Positions 1 through 11,495 of a DNA stretch of 64,000 nucleotides are shown piece after piece. The stretch comes from Sneathia sanguinegens (GTDB lineage Bacteria > Fusobacteriota > Fusobacteriia > Fusobacteriales > Leptotrichiaceae), in assembly GCF_042033325.1 (NCBI RefSeq), contig NZ_CP160095.1, one strand, 5' to 3'. The notes under the pieces are model-generated. The model did not search any database, was not told the DNA's origin, and worked only from the letters and a program-made list of their open reading frames with translations. Position numbers and translations under genes: made by a program. Position 1 is the stretch's first letter. Each line of letters begins with the position of its first letter.

Positions 1-9
1 AAAAAGATA

Positions 10-38
10 TTGACAAAGGAGTATAAATTTGGTAATAT
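10..38 (+). promoter_or_regulatory. rRNA operon promoter
   Basis: A consensus -35 TTGACA (10-15) is followed by a 17-base spacer and a -10 TAATAT (33-38), about 100 bases before the 16S gene. This is the strength and position expected for an rRNA promoter. Other promoters of the operon may lie upstream of the window. Confidence 0.75.
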
Positions 39-135
39 AGTGATTGTCAATAAAGACGAGGACACTAAGAAAAGAAAAGCAAACAAGATGTTAAGAAAAG
101 ACAAAAAAGGTGAAAAGAATATCGAAAGATAGATA

Positions 136-1650
<1,515 letters not shown>

Positions 1651-1756
1651 CTAAGGAGAAACAAGAACACTTGTTTGCTAATCTTTGTGTTAAAAAAGAA
1701 AAAATAGGACAATGAGAAATGAATAGTAGGTAAAAAAGATTACAACTGAAAAGAGT
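1651..1756 (+). other. 16S-23S spacer, no tRNA
   Basis: This spacer of about 106 bases is too short for a tRNA and shows no T-loop or acceptor pattern. It holds a small hairpin (ACAAG-aaca-CTTGT, near 1661-1674), probably a processing structure. Many bacterial rRNA operons carry tRNA-Ile or tRNA-Ala here; this one does not. Confidence 0.7.
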
Positions 1757-4677
<2,921 letters not shown>

Positions 4678-4719
4678 GATCTTTTTTACAACTACTATTT
4701 ATTTCTAATTGTCTTATTA

Positions 4720-4833
4720 AAACTTGGTGGCAAAGCTATAGGGGTACACCTAGCAACATACCGAACCTAGAAGTTAAGCCTATATACGCCTAAAATACTC
4801 AGTAATGGGGAAGATTGGTAACTGCCAAGTTTG
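4720..4833 (+). rRNA. rrf: 5S ribosomal RNA
   Basis: The 5' strand (AAACTTGGTGGC) pairs with the 3' strand (GCCAAGTTT), giving the terminal helix of a 5S rRNA of about 114 bases. The internal CCGAACCTAGAAGTTAAGC block is the conserved loop B/C segment. It lies 42 bases after 23S and 8 bases before a terminator. Confidence 0.93.
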
Positions 4834-4840
4834 TTTTGAC

Positions 4841-4867
4841 AGGAGTTTTATGACTCCTTTTTTTTTA
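4841..4867 (+). terminator. rRNA operon terminator
   Basis: The inverted repeat AGGAGT-TTTATG-ACTCCT is followed directly by a run of T (4857-4866). It sits just after 5S and is a standard intrinsic terminator. Confidence 0.85.
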
Positions 4868-4906
4868 CCTTTTATCTTTAAAAATATTGCGTATATCTCA
4901 AATCTA

Positions 4907-4935
4907 TTGTTAATACTTAATTTATTTGATATATT
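4907..4935 (+). promoter_or_regulatory. candidate promoter of the LytTR gene
   Basis: TTGTTA (4907-4912), 17 bases, TATATT (4930-4935). The predicted start of transcription is only about ten bases before the ATG and next to the ribosome binding site AGGAGG (4943-4948), so the leader would be very short. The elements match well but are not confirmed. Confidence 0.45.
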
Positions 4936-4952
4936 AATATCGAGGAGGTAAG

Positions 4953-5393
4953 ATGAAAGTAGAAATTTCAATTGATCAAAAATATTCTAATCCTAAAGTT
5001 GTAATTTATTGTAATGAATACACAAGTGATATACAAAATATATATGAGAGAATATTATCATCAGCTACTAAGAAAATATTAGCAATTAAAGATGATAAGA
5101 CGTATTTATTAGACTTTGATGAGATAGTTAGAGCATATGCTTTAGATAAAAAAGTATTTGTAAGTACTATGAAAGACACATATGAAATTCGTGAGAGAAT
5201 CTATGAGCTAGAGGAAAAATTATTCTTGGAAAAGTTTATTAGAATTTCAAGAAGCGAAATTATTAATTTAGATTATATAGAAAAATTAGATTTATCGTTT
5301 ATAGGGACAATTTCTGTAGAATTAAAAAATGGTGAATATTCATATGTTTCTAGAAGAAAATTAAAGACTTTTAAAACATTACTTGGATTGTAA
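4953..5393 (+). CDS. LytTR-family DNA-binding transcriptional regulator
   Basis: 146 residues. The C-terminal ~95 residues look like a LytTR DNA-binding domain, including a segment with KFIRISRSEIINLDYIE and the closing SYVSRRKLKTFKTLLG, which is typical of small stand-alone LytTR proteins. There is no receiver domain, only a short N-terminal extension. The start is fixed by AGGAGG at 4943-4948. The gene is followed after 9 bases by a DUF3021 membrane protein. LytTR-DUF3021 pairs are known in low-GC bacteria as a small autoregulated switch in which the membrane protein is thought to restrain the regulator. Targets are not visible here. The family call is confident; the mechanism is inferred from the pairing. 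Confidence 0.85.
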   Translation: MKVEISIDQKYSNPKVVIYCNEYTSDIQNIYERILSSATKKILAIKDDKTYLLDFDEIVRAYALDKKVFVSTMKDTYEIRERIYELEEKLFLEKFIRISRSEIINLDYIEKLDLSFIGTISVELKNGEYSYVSRRKLKTFKTLLGL

Positions 5394-5402
5394 GGAGGTA
5401 TT

Positions 5403-5834
5403 ATGAAAAAGTATATAGATAGTTTTTTAATTGGTGTTGGTATAGGGAGTTTAATTGAAGCAATAATATCAATATTTTTACATATTAATATCGTTGGTGT
5501 TTCTTCATTTGTTGACAGTGTACCTTCAGGGTATGCAAAAATTATTCAATGTATATTTTATGGAGGTTTTGGTATTGTTGGACTTTTAACTAGTAAAATT
5601 TACAAATTAAAAATACATTTAGTATTAAAAACAATTTTACAATTAATGGGCTTAATAGTATATTTTATTATTGTAGGAAAATATTTAAAATGGTTAAGTA
5701 TAAAAAATTTATGGTTCTCATTATTGGTATTTGTTATTATATACTTAGTAATTTGGATTGCAATATATATTGAAAGAAAAAAAGAAGTAGATATGATAAA
5801 TATGTGCTTAAAGAAAAAGAAGGAAGGTAAATAA
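5403..5834 (+). CDS. DUF3021 family membrane protein
   Basis: 143 residues with four predicted membrane helices (roughly 8-28, 45-68, 78-95 and 100-122) and a lysine-rich cytoplasmic tail. This is the size and topology of DUF3021 proteins, which sit next to stand-alone LytTR regulators. The ribosome binding site AAGGAGG overlaps the stop codon of the LytTR gene, so the two are translationally linked. It probably anchors or antagonises the regulator; that role is inferred from gene pairing, not shown in the sequence. The last codons lie inside the terminator hairpin shared with the convergent gene. Confidence 0.78.
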   Translation: MKKYIDSFLIGVGIGSLIEAIISIFLHINIVGVSSFVDSVPSGYAKIIQCIFYGGFGIVGLLTSKIYKLKIHLVLKTILQLMGLIVYFIIVGKYLKWLSIKNLWFSLLVFVIIYLVIWIAIYIERKKEVDMINMCLKKKKEGK

Positions 5835-5852
5835 CCTTCCTTATTTTCTTTT
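5820..5852. terminator. bidirectional terminator
   Basis: AAGGAAGGT-AAATA-ACCTTCCTT (5820-5842) is a perfect 9-bp stem with a T-rich tail on the plus side and an A-rich flank on the other. It overlaps the end of the DUF3021 gene and serves the convergent DUF2147 gene too. Confidence 0.75.
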
Positions 5853-6266
5853 CCATATAACAGTTCTACCTAATAGTTTGATACCAGCTACATAACCATG
5901 TACTTTTAAAGTATTGTGATTTTCTAATTTTAAAGAACAATAATATGTTTTACCTGTTTCAGGATCGTAAATTGCTCCATTTTCAAAACTGTCATTGTTT
6001 TTATCGTATGTAAAACTACTTATTATTGTTATACCAACAATATCTCTATTTCTTTTAGACTTATCAGGATTTTTATCATCTTTTTTAGGATGTGTCATTC
6101 CAATAATATTTCCATATAATTTATTGTTTGCTTCAAAGATTTTAATAGTTGCAACATTTCCACTTTTAGCTGCTTGTGATTTCCAAATACCTAAATAATC
6201 ACTTTTGGCTGCAAATGAAAAAAATGTTGTTGCGATTAATGAAATAAATAAAATAGTTTTTTTCAT
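5841..6266 (-). CDS. secreted DUF2147 family protein
   Basis: 141 residues. A signal peptide (about residues 1-19, ending in SFA-AK) is followed by a single DUF2147-like domain: an N-terminal GIWKS, a central GAIYDPETGKTYYC segment, and a closing LKVHGYVAGIKLLGR followed by W-K-R. Family members are periplasmic or surface beta-rich proteins of unknown biochemical role. It is monocistronic, has its own promoter (6290-6318) and converges on the LytTR pair. The ribosome binding site GAGGAGGT lies just upstream of the ATG. Family assignment is fairly sure; function is unknown. Confidence 0.8.
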   Translation of the reverse strand: MKKTILFISLIATTFFSFAAKSDYLGIWKSQAAKSGNVATIKIFEANNKLYGNIIGMTHPKKDDKNPDKSKRNRDIVGITIISSFTYDKNNDSFENGAIYDPETGKTYYCSLKLENHNTLKVHGYVAGIKLLGRTVIWKRK

Positions 6267-6289
6267 TTTTACCTCCTCATTCTATGGTA

Positions 6290-6318
6290 ATTATAACACA
6301 AGTTATATTTAAAATCAA
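6290..6318 (-). promoter_or_regulatory. promoter of the DUF2147 gene
   Basis: Read on the minus strand: TTGATT (6318-6313), 17 bases, TATAAT (6295-6290), about 25 bases before the ATG. A good sigma-70-type promoter. Confidence 0.65.
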
Positions 6319-6484
6319 CTTAGGCTACTTATGTAGTTTATGCACTAATGTCTAATTATTTTTATATTATTAATATTTAATTTAATATATTAAAGGCGAA
6401 AATGTATAAATTAAGTGAATTTGTTAAAAAATAATTAAATTAAAAATGATGGTTAATATTTTTTAATAGATGAAATAAGAAAGC

Positions 6485-6502
6485 TTGTTAAAAGATTAAC
6501 AA
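6485..6502 (+). promoter_or_regulatory. Rex-type operator 1
   Basis: TTGTTAA-AAGA-TTAACAA is a perfect 7+4+7 palindrome. It equals the consensus TTGTTAA-N4-TTAACAA known for the NADH-sensing repressor Rex in clostridia and related low-GC bacteria. It lies 32 bases before the candidate -35. The site itself could double as a -35 (TTGTTA, 16 bases, TAAATA at 6507-6512), which would fit direct repression. The rex gene is not in the window. Confidence 0.75.
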
Positions 6503-6534
6503 TAAGTAAATAAAGGTTTTGCAGTAAAAGTTGT

Positions 6535-6563
6535 TTGAAAATGTTGATTTTTAGGTTTAAAAT
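6535..6563 (+). promoter_or_regulatory. PDH promoter P1 (module copy 1)
   Basis: TTGAAA (6535-6540), 17 bases, TAAAAT (6558-6563). The element positions are the same as in copy 2, where the -35 is the better TTGACA. Confidence 0.6.
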
Positions 6564-6573
6564 TAATATATAG

Positions 6574-6620
6574 AGGATAATATATAGCTATGATTATTCC
6601 ATATATATCCTTTTTCTCTT
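6574..6620 (+). terminator. possible terminator or attenuator between the two promoters
   Basis: AGGATA(A)TATAT (6574-6585) pairs with ATATATATCCT (6601-6611), giving 11 pairs with one bulged A and a 15-base loop, and runs into TTTTTCTCTT (6611-6620). Transcripts from P1 would meet it before reaching pdhA, while P2 lies downstream. The stem is AT-rich, so its strength is uncertain. Confidence 0.4.
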
Positions 6621-6651
6621 ATCATGTTTTTTACTAGATGAAATAAAAGGC

Positions 6652-6669
6652 TTGTTAAAAGATTAACAA
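6652..6669 (+). promoter_or_regulatory. Rex-type operator 2
   Basis: TTGTTAA-AAGA-TTAACAA, identical to operator 1 including the four spacer bases, and 32 bases before the -35 of P2. Two identical sites 167 bases apart could allow looping or cooperative binding. Confidence 0.75.
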
Positions 6670-6701
6670 TAAGTAAATAGAGGGTTTATTGTAAAGATTG
6701 T

Positions 6702-6730
6702 TTGACATTATTGATTTTTGGGTTTAAAAT
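6702..6730 (+). promoter_or_regulatory. PDH promoter P2 (module copy 2)
   Basis: TTGACA (6702-6707), 17 bases, TAAAAT (6725-6730). This near-consensus promoter is about 28 bases before the pdhA ATG and is the likely main start of the operon. Confidence 0.7.
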
Positions 6731-6758
6731 TAATATATAGTGTATAAAGGGGGAAGTT

Positions 6759-7724
6759 ATGGAAATTACAAAAGAAAAGCTACTTGAAATGTTTGTTCAC
6801 ATGCAAGATGCAAGAAACTTTGATATGAAAATTAATCAACTTGTTAGAAGAGGATTTGTTCAAGGTATGACACACTTCTCGGTTGGAGAAGAAGCTGCAG
6901 GGATAGCTGTAACTGCTTCAATGACAGATAAGGATATTCTTTTTACTACTCATAGGGGACATTCTCAATGTATAGGTAAAGGAATGGATATTAATAAGAT
7001 GATGGCAGAATTAGCTGGAAAAGTTACAGGTGTATCAAAAGGTAAAGGTGGATCTATGCACCTTGCTGATATACAAAAAGGAAATTATGGTACTAATGGT
7101 ATAGTTGGTGGAGGATTTGCCTTAGCTGTAGGTGCTGCTTTTACACAAAAGAAGAAAAAAACAGGAAATTTTGTAGTTGCAATTTGTGGGGATGGTTCAA
7201 CAAATGAAGGATCATTTCATGAATCAGTTAATATGGCAGCAACATGGCATTTACCAGTAATATTCTTTATTATAAATAATAAATATGGAATAAGTATGGA
7301 TATACACCATGCTACTAATACACCACATTTATATACTAGAGCAGATGCTTATGGTATATTAGGTCTATATGAAAAAGATGGAAATGATGTTGTTAAAGTA
7401 TATAACGAATTTCAAAAAGCAATAGATCATGTAAAAAGTGGAAAAGGACCTGTTATAATGGAAGTTGAATCATATAGATGGTTTGGTCATTCAACAGCAG
7501 ATGCAGGGGTATACAGAACAAAAGAAGAAGTTGACGAATGGAAAAAAAGAGATCCATTAAAAAAGTTTTCAGAATATTTAATTGAAAATAAGGTGGCAAC
7601 ACAAGAAGAATTAAGCAAACTAGAAGAAGAATCAAAACAAAGAATAGCGGATGCTGTAGAATATGCAAAAAATAGTCCTGATCCAACACTTGATGTAGCA
7701 TTCGAAGATGTTTTTGCAGATTAA
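6759..7724 (+). CDS. pdhA: pyruvate dehydrogenase E1 component, alpha subunit
   Basis: 321 residues, the usual size of the AcoA/PdhA-type E1 alpha chain. It carries the thiamine-diphosphate motif: GDGSTNEGSFHE (about 145-156) followed by INNKYG (about 170-175). With the beta chain it decarboxylates pyruvate and passes the acetyl group to lipoamide in the cytoplasm. It is the first gene of a tight operon with E1 beta, E2, E3 and lipoate ligase. The start ATG is preceded by AAGGGGGAAG. Sequence alone does not fully separate pyruvate from acetoin specificity, but the lack of any acetoin gene and the linked lipoate ligase favour pyruvate. It is likely controlled by the two Rex-type operators upstream. 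Confidence 0.9.
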   Translation: MEITKEKLLEMFVHMQDARNFDMKINQLVRRGFVQGMTHFSVGEEAAGIAVTASMTDKDILFTTHRGHSQCIGKGMDINKMMAELAGKVTGVSKGKGGSMHLADIQKGNYGTNGIVGGGFALAVGAAFTQKKKKTGNFVVAICGDGSTNEGSFHESVNMAATWHLPVIFFIINNKYGISMDIHHATNTPHLYTRADAYGILGLYEKDGNDVVKVYNEFQKAIDHVKSGKGPVIMEVESYRWFGHSTADAGVYRTKEEVDEWKKRDPLKKFSEYLIENKVATQEELSKLEEESKQRIADAVEYAKNSPDPTLDVAFEDVFAD

Positions 7725-7735
7725 ATAGGGGGAAA

Positions 7736-8734
7736 ATGATGGAAACAAAATTAATGTCTTATAGAGAAGCAATTAATCTTGCTATGAGTGAAGAAATGAG
7801 AAGAGATGAAGATATATATTTAATGGGTGAGGATGTAGGAATTTATGGTGGAGATTTCGGAACATCAGTAGGTATGTTTAAGGAATTTGGACCAGATAGA
7901 GTAATAGATACACCAATTTCTGAAGCAGCTATTGCAGGTTGTGCTATAGGATCTAGTATTACAGGGCTTAGACCAATAGTAGACTTAACATTTATGGATT
8001 TTATAACAATAGCATTAGATGCAATTGTCAATCAAGGAGCTAAGTTGAGATATATGTTTGGTGGTCAAGGTATAAAAGTGCCAGTAACAATTAGATGTGC
8101 TTCAGGTTCAGGTATAGGATCAGCAGCTCAACATTCACAAGCATTAGAAAGTTGGCTTTGTCATATACCGGGTATAAAAGTTGTAGCACCAGGAACAGTA
8201 TCAGATGCAAAAGGGCTATTAAAATCATCTATTAGAGATAATAATATAGTAATATTTATAGAACCAAAGGCTGAATATGGTAGAAAAGCAGAAGTACCTT
8301 TAGATCCAGATTATACTATACCTTTAGGTAAAGGAGAAATAAAAAGAGAAGGTAAGGATTTAACAATCGTATCTTATGGAAGAATGTTAGAAAGAGTCTT
8401 ACAAGCTGCAGATGAAGTTAAGAAAGAAGGAATTAGTGTAGAAGTTGTAGACCCAAGAACTTTAGTTCCATTAGATAAAGAAATAATAATAGAGTCAGTT
8501 AAAAAGACAGGTAAATTAATGCTAGTAAATGATGCATACAAGACAGGTGGCTTTATAGGTGAAATTTCTGCAATGGTATCTGAATCAGATGCCTTTGATT
8601 ATTTGGATTTGCCAATATATAGACTTGCTGGAGAAGATGTACCTATACCTTATGCAAGAGTATTAGAAGTACAAATGATACCAAGTGTCGAAGATATTAA
8701 GAAAAAAATACACGATATTATGAATAAACAGTAG
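7736..8734 (+). CDS. pdhB: pyruvate dehydrogenase E1 component, beta subunit
   Basis: 332 residues, full length for an E1 beta chain (transketolase central plus C-terminal domain). Typical segments are visible: EDVGIYGGDFG near the N-terminus, DTPISEAAIAGCAIG (about 59-73), and VEVVDPRTLVPLD in the C-terminal domain. It forms the alpha2beta2 E1 with the preceding gene. The gap to pdhA is 11 bases and to E2 10 bases; a second ATG codon lies directly after the first. Nothing is missing or unusual in this subunit. Confidence 0.9.
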   Translation: MMETKLMSYREAINLAMSEEMRRDEDIYLMGEDVGIYGGDFGTSVGMFKEFGPDRVIDTPISEAAIAGCAIGSSITGLRPIVDLTFMDFITIALDAIVNQGAKLRYMFGGQGIKVPVTIRCASGSGIGSAAQHSQALESWLCHIPGIKVVAPGTVSDAKGLLKSSIRDNNIVIFIEPKAEYGRKAEVPLDPDYTIPLGKGEIKREGKDLTIVSYGRMLERVLQAADEVKKEGISVEVVDPRTLVPLDKEIIIESVKKTGKLMLVNDAYKTGGFIGEISAMVSESDAFDYLDLPIYRLAGEDVPIPYARVLEVQMIPSVEDIKKKIHDIMNKQ

Positions 8735-8744
8735 GAGGAGAAAA

Positions 8745-9767
8745 ATGGAAGAAAAATTAAGAGCTACTCCTGCAGCTAGAAATATGGCAAAAAAAATGCA
8801 AGTAGATTTATCAATGATATCAGGAACAGGAGCGAAAGGAAGAATACATAAAGAAGATGTAATGATGTTTATGGAAAATGAAAGACCTAGAATAACACCA
8901 CTAGCTAAAAAAATTGCAGAAATTAATAATATAGACTATACTAAAATAAAGGGTAGTGGCTTTAGATCAAAAATAATGAAAGAAGATATCTTAGCTTTAA
9001 TGAATAAAGAAAAGCCTGCAGAAGTTAAGAAAGAAAAAGAAGAAGTTATTACTAAACCTGTAGAAAATAGTAATATAATACCAATGTCTGCAATGAGAAA
9101 AGTTATTGCAAAAAGAATGTCAGAAAGCTATTTCTTAGCACCAACATTTACCTTGAATTATGAAATAGATATGACAGAGTTAAAGGCACTAAGAGCAAAA
9201 TTAATAGAACCTATTAAAGAAAAAACAGGTTTAAAATTAACATATACAGATTTAATTTCTATGGCAGTTATAAAGACATTACAAAAACCTGAACATAAAT
9301 TTGTTAATGCTTCATTAACACCAGATGTTAAAAATATTGAATTACATGATTATGTAAATTTATCAATGGCAGTAGGTTATGATGAAGGTTTATTAACACC
9401 AGTATTAAAAAATGCTGATAAAATGAGTTTAACAGAAATAGTTGTAGGCTTAAAAGATTTAGCAAAAAGAGCCTTAGAAATGAAATTGAAACCTGATGAA
9501 ATGAGTGGTAGTACATTTACTATTAGTAACATAGGAATGTATGGTGTTGATAGTTTTAATCCAATAATTAATCAACCCAATTCAGCAATTTTAGGAGTAT
9601 GTGCAACGGTAGATAAACCAGTTGTAAGAGATGGACAAATAGTAATAAGACCTATGATGAATTTATGCTTGACTATAGATCATAGATTAGTTGATGGTTT
9701 AGCTGGTGCTAAATTTATGCAAGATTTAAAGAAATTATTAGAAAATCCAATTATGATGTTAGTGTAA
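8745..9767 (+). CDS. pdhC: dihydrolipoamide acetyltransferase E2 lacking a lipoyl domain, with two subunit-binding domains
   Basis: 340 residues. Residues 5-40 form a peripheral-subunit-binding domain (RATPAARNMAKK ... GTGAKGRIHKEDV) and residues about 47-85 form a second one (RITPLAKKIAEI ... GSGFRSKIMKEDI). A charged linker follows, then the catalytic acetyltransferase domain from about residue 108, with the active-site motif H313-R-L-V-D317-G near the end. There is no N-terminal lipoyl domain. The start is fixed by AGGAGGAG upstream, and the upstream 10-base gap leaves no room for one. The usual E2 order is lipoyl, binding domain, catalytic. Here the lipoyl domain is instead on the next gene, E3, so acetyl transfer must use a swinging arm supplied by the bound E3. 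Confidence 0.9.
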   Translation: MEEKLRATPAARNMAKKMQVDLSMISGTGAKGRIHKEDVMMFMENERPRITPLAKKIAEINNIDYTKIKGSGFRSKIMKEDILALMNKEKPAEVKKEKEEVITKPVENSNIIPMSAMRKVIAKRMSESYFLAPTFTLNYEIDMTELKALRAKLIEPIKEKTGLKLTYTDLISMAVIKTLQKPEHKFVNASLTPDVKNIELHDYVNLSMAVGYDEGLLTPVLKNADKMSLTEIVVGLKDLAKRALEMKLKPDEMSGSTFTISNIGMYGVDSFNPIINQPNSAILGVCATVDKPVVRDGQIVIRPMMNLCLTIDHRLVDGLAGAKFMQDLKKLLENPIMMLV

Positions 9768-9781
9768 AGGGGAGAAAAAAT

Positions 9782-11479
9782 ATGGCGACAGAAGTAATCA
9801 TGCCAAAACTTGGTGTTGATATGCAAGAAGGACAAATACTAGAATGGAAGAAAAAAGAGGGCGATGAAGTAAAAGAAGGAGAAATTCTTCTTGAAATTAT
9901 GTCTGATAAAACAAATATGGAATTAGAAGCTGAAGTTTCAGGAACTTTATTGAAAATATTAAGAAAAGATGGTGAAACAGTTCCAGTAACAGAAGTAATA
10001 GCATATATAGGTAAAAAAGGTGAGGTTATAAATCCAGAAGGAGCTAATAAGGAAACAGAAGTTAAAGAAGAAAAAGTGGAAAAAGAAACAAAAGCTTCAA
10101 AAGACTATGATATAATAGTTATAGGTGGAGGACCAGCAGGATATTATTGTGCAATTAGAGCAGCTCAATTGGGAGCTAAGGCTTTGGTAATAGAAAAAAT
10201 TGAAGTTGGTGGAACTTGCTTAAATAGAGGATGTATACCAACAAAAACATATCTAAAGAATGCAGAAATAATAGAAAATATACAACACGCTAAAAAAAGA
10301 GGTATAATATTAAAGGATGAAAAATATACTGTTGATATGGATAAAACAGTTGATGTAAAAAATAACGTAGTTAAGACATTAACTAATGGTATTAAAGGCT
10401 TATTCAGAAGCTATGGTATAGATTGTATAAATGGTATAGGTAAAGTACAAAAAGATAAGACAGTATTAGTTAATGATAAGAAATTTACAGCTGATAAGAT
10501 AGTTATAGCTACAGGATCTAAAGTAAGTAAAATAAATATACCAGGTATAGAAAGTAAATTAGTTTTAACAAGTGATGATATACTTGAATTAAGACAAGTA
10601 CCAGAAACATTAGGAATTATAGGTGGAGGAGTTGTAGGAGTTGAATTAGCTCAAGCCTTCAATTCATTCGGTTCAAATGTAACAATTATTGAAATGTCTG
10701 ATAGATTAGTTCCATCATGTGATGAAGAAGTTTCACAAGTATTGAGAAAATCACTTGAAAGTAAAGGAATAAAGATATTAACATCAAGTAGATTAAATTC
10801 TATTGAAGAAAAAGAAGGAAGATTAACACTTAAATTAGAAGGTAAAGAAGATGTAGTTGTTGATAAAGCACTATTATCAATAGGAAGAGTTCCAGAATTA
10901 ACAGGTACTGAAGATTTAGGTCTTGAACTTGAAAGAGGTAGAATAAAAGTTAATGAATATATGGAAACTAATATAGAAGGAATTTATGCACCTGGAGATG
11001 TAAATGGTATTAAAATGTTAGCTCATGCAGCATTTAGAATGGGAGAATTGGTTGCAGAAAATGCAATGCAAGGAAATAAGAGAAAAATAAAATTAGCTTC
11101 TACTCCTGCAGCTGTATATACAATGCCAGAAATAGGTATGGTTGGATTGACAGAAACACAAGCTAGAGAAAAATATGATATTTCTGTAGGTAAATTCAAC
11201 TTTGCAGGTAATGGTAGAGCTATAGCTTCAGATGAAACAACAGGTTTTGTAAAAGTAATTGCAGATAAGAAATATGGAGAAATATTAGGAGTACATATTA
11301 TAGGTCCAGCAGCTGCAGAAATAATAAATGAAGCAGCTACATTAGTAGAAATGGAAATTACTGTAGATGAAGTAGCTAAAACTATACATGGACATCCAAC
11401 ATTCTCAGAAGCTTTATATGAAGCTTGTCTTGATGTCTTAGGAGAAGCTATACATTTACCAAAAAAGATAAATAAATAG
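9782..11479 (+). CDS. pdhD: dihydrolipoamide dehydrogenase E3 with N-terminal lipoyl domain
   Basis: 565 residues, about 100 longer than a plain E3. Residues 1-80 are a lipoyl domain with the lipoylated lysine K43 in SDKTNME, followed by a Glu/Lys-rich linker (about 82-106). The flavoprotein starts at about 109 with the FAD motif (VIGGGPAGYYCA), the redox-active disulfide C146-LNRG-C151, an NAD-binding GGGVVGVE, and the closing HGHPTFSEA with the catalytic His. It reoxidises dihydrolipoamide with NAD. Lipoyl-E3 fusions are known in some bacteria, but here this is the only lipoyl domain in the operon. Confidence 0.92.
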   Translation: MATEVIMPKLGVDMQEGQILEWKKKEGDEVKEGEILLEIMSDKTNMELEAEVSGTLLKILRKDGETVPVTEVIAYIGKKGEVINPEGANKETEVKEEKVEKETKASKDYDIIVIGGGPAGYYCAIRAAQLGAKALVIEKIEVGGTCLNRGCIPTKTYLKNAEIIENIQHAKKRGIILKDEKYTVDMDKTVDVKNNVVKTLTNGIKGLFRSYGIDCINGIGKVQKDKTVLVNDKKFTADKIVIATGSKVSKINIPGIESKLVLTSDDILELRQVPETLGIIGGGVVGVELAQAFNSFGSNVTIIEMSDRLVPSCDEEVSQVLRKSLESKGIKILTSSRLNSIEEKEGRLTLKLEGKEDVVVDKALLSIGRVPELTGTEDLGLELERGRIKVNEYMETNIEGIYAPGDVNGIKMLAHAAFRMGELVAENAMQGNKRKIKLASTPAAVYTMPEIGMVGLTETQAREKYDISVGKFNFAGNGRAIASDETTGFVKVIADKKYGEILGVHIIGPAAAEIINEAATLVEMEITVDEVAKTIHGHPTFSEALYEACLDVLGEAIHLPKKINK

Positions 11480-11495
11480 AAGAGGGTAAAAATAA

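Larger units (their letters stand above)
6463..6573 (+). repeat. promoter/operator module, copy 1
   Basis: This ~111-bp block is repeated at 6631-6740 with most bases identical, including blocks such as CTTGTTAAAAGATTAACAAT and GGTTTAAAATTAATATATAG. It contains operator, -35 and -10 at the same relative positions as copy 2, so the duplication copied a whole promoter. Confidence 0.85.
6631..6740 (+). repeat. promoter/operator module, copy 2
   Basis: Second copy of the block at 6463-6573, shifted by about 168 bases. It ends 18 bases before the pdhA ATG. Confidence 0.85.
6267..6758. other. 492-base intergenic regulatory region before the PDH operon
   Basis: This gap holds the minus-strand promoter of the DUF2147 gene at its left end. 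Further right are two direct copies of a ~110-bp promoter/operator module, with a hairpin followed by a T-rich run between them. No coding potential was seen. The stretch 6320-6460 is AT-rich without a clear signal apart from a degenerate half operator TTGTTAA at 6421-6427. Confidence 0.7.

Noticed and set aside
1651..1756. A tRNA gene in the 16S-23S spacer
   Set aside because: The spacer is only about 106 bases and has no cloverleaf or T-loop motif.
6421..6440. A third Rex-like site (TTGTTAA-AAAA-TAATTAA)
   Set aside because: Only the left half matches; the right half is degenerate and no promoter is aligned with it.
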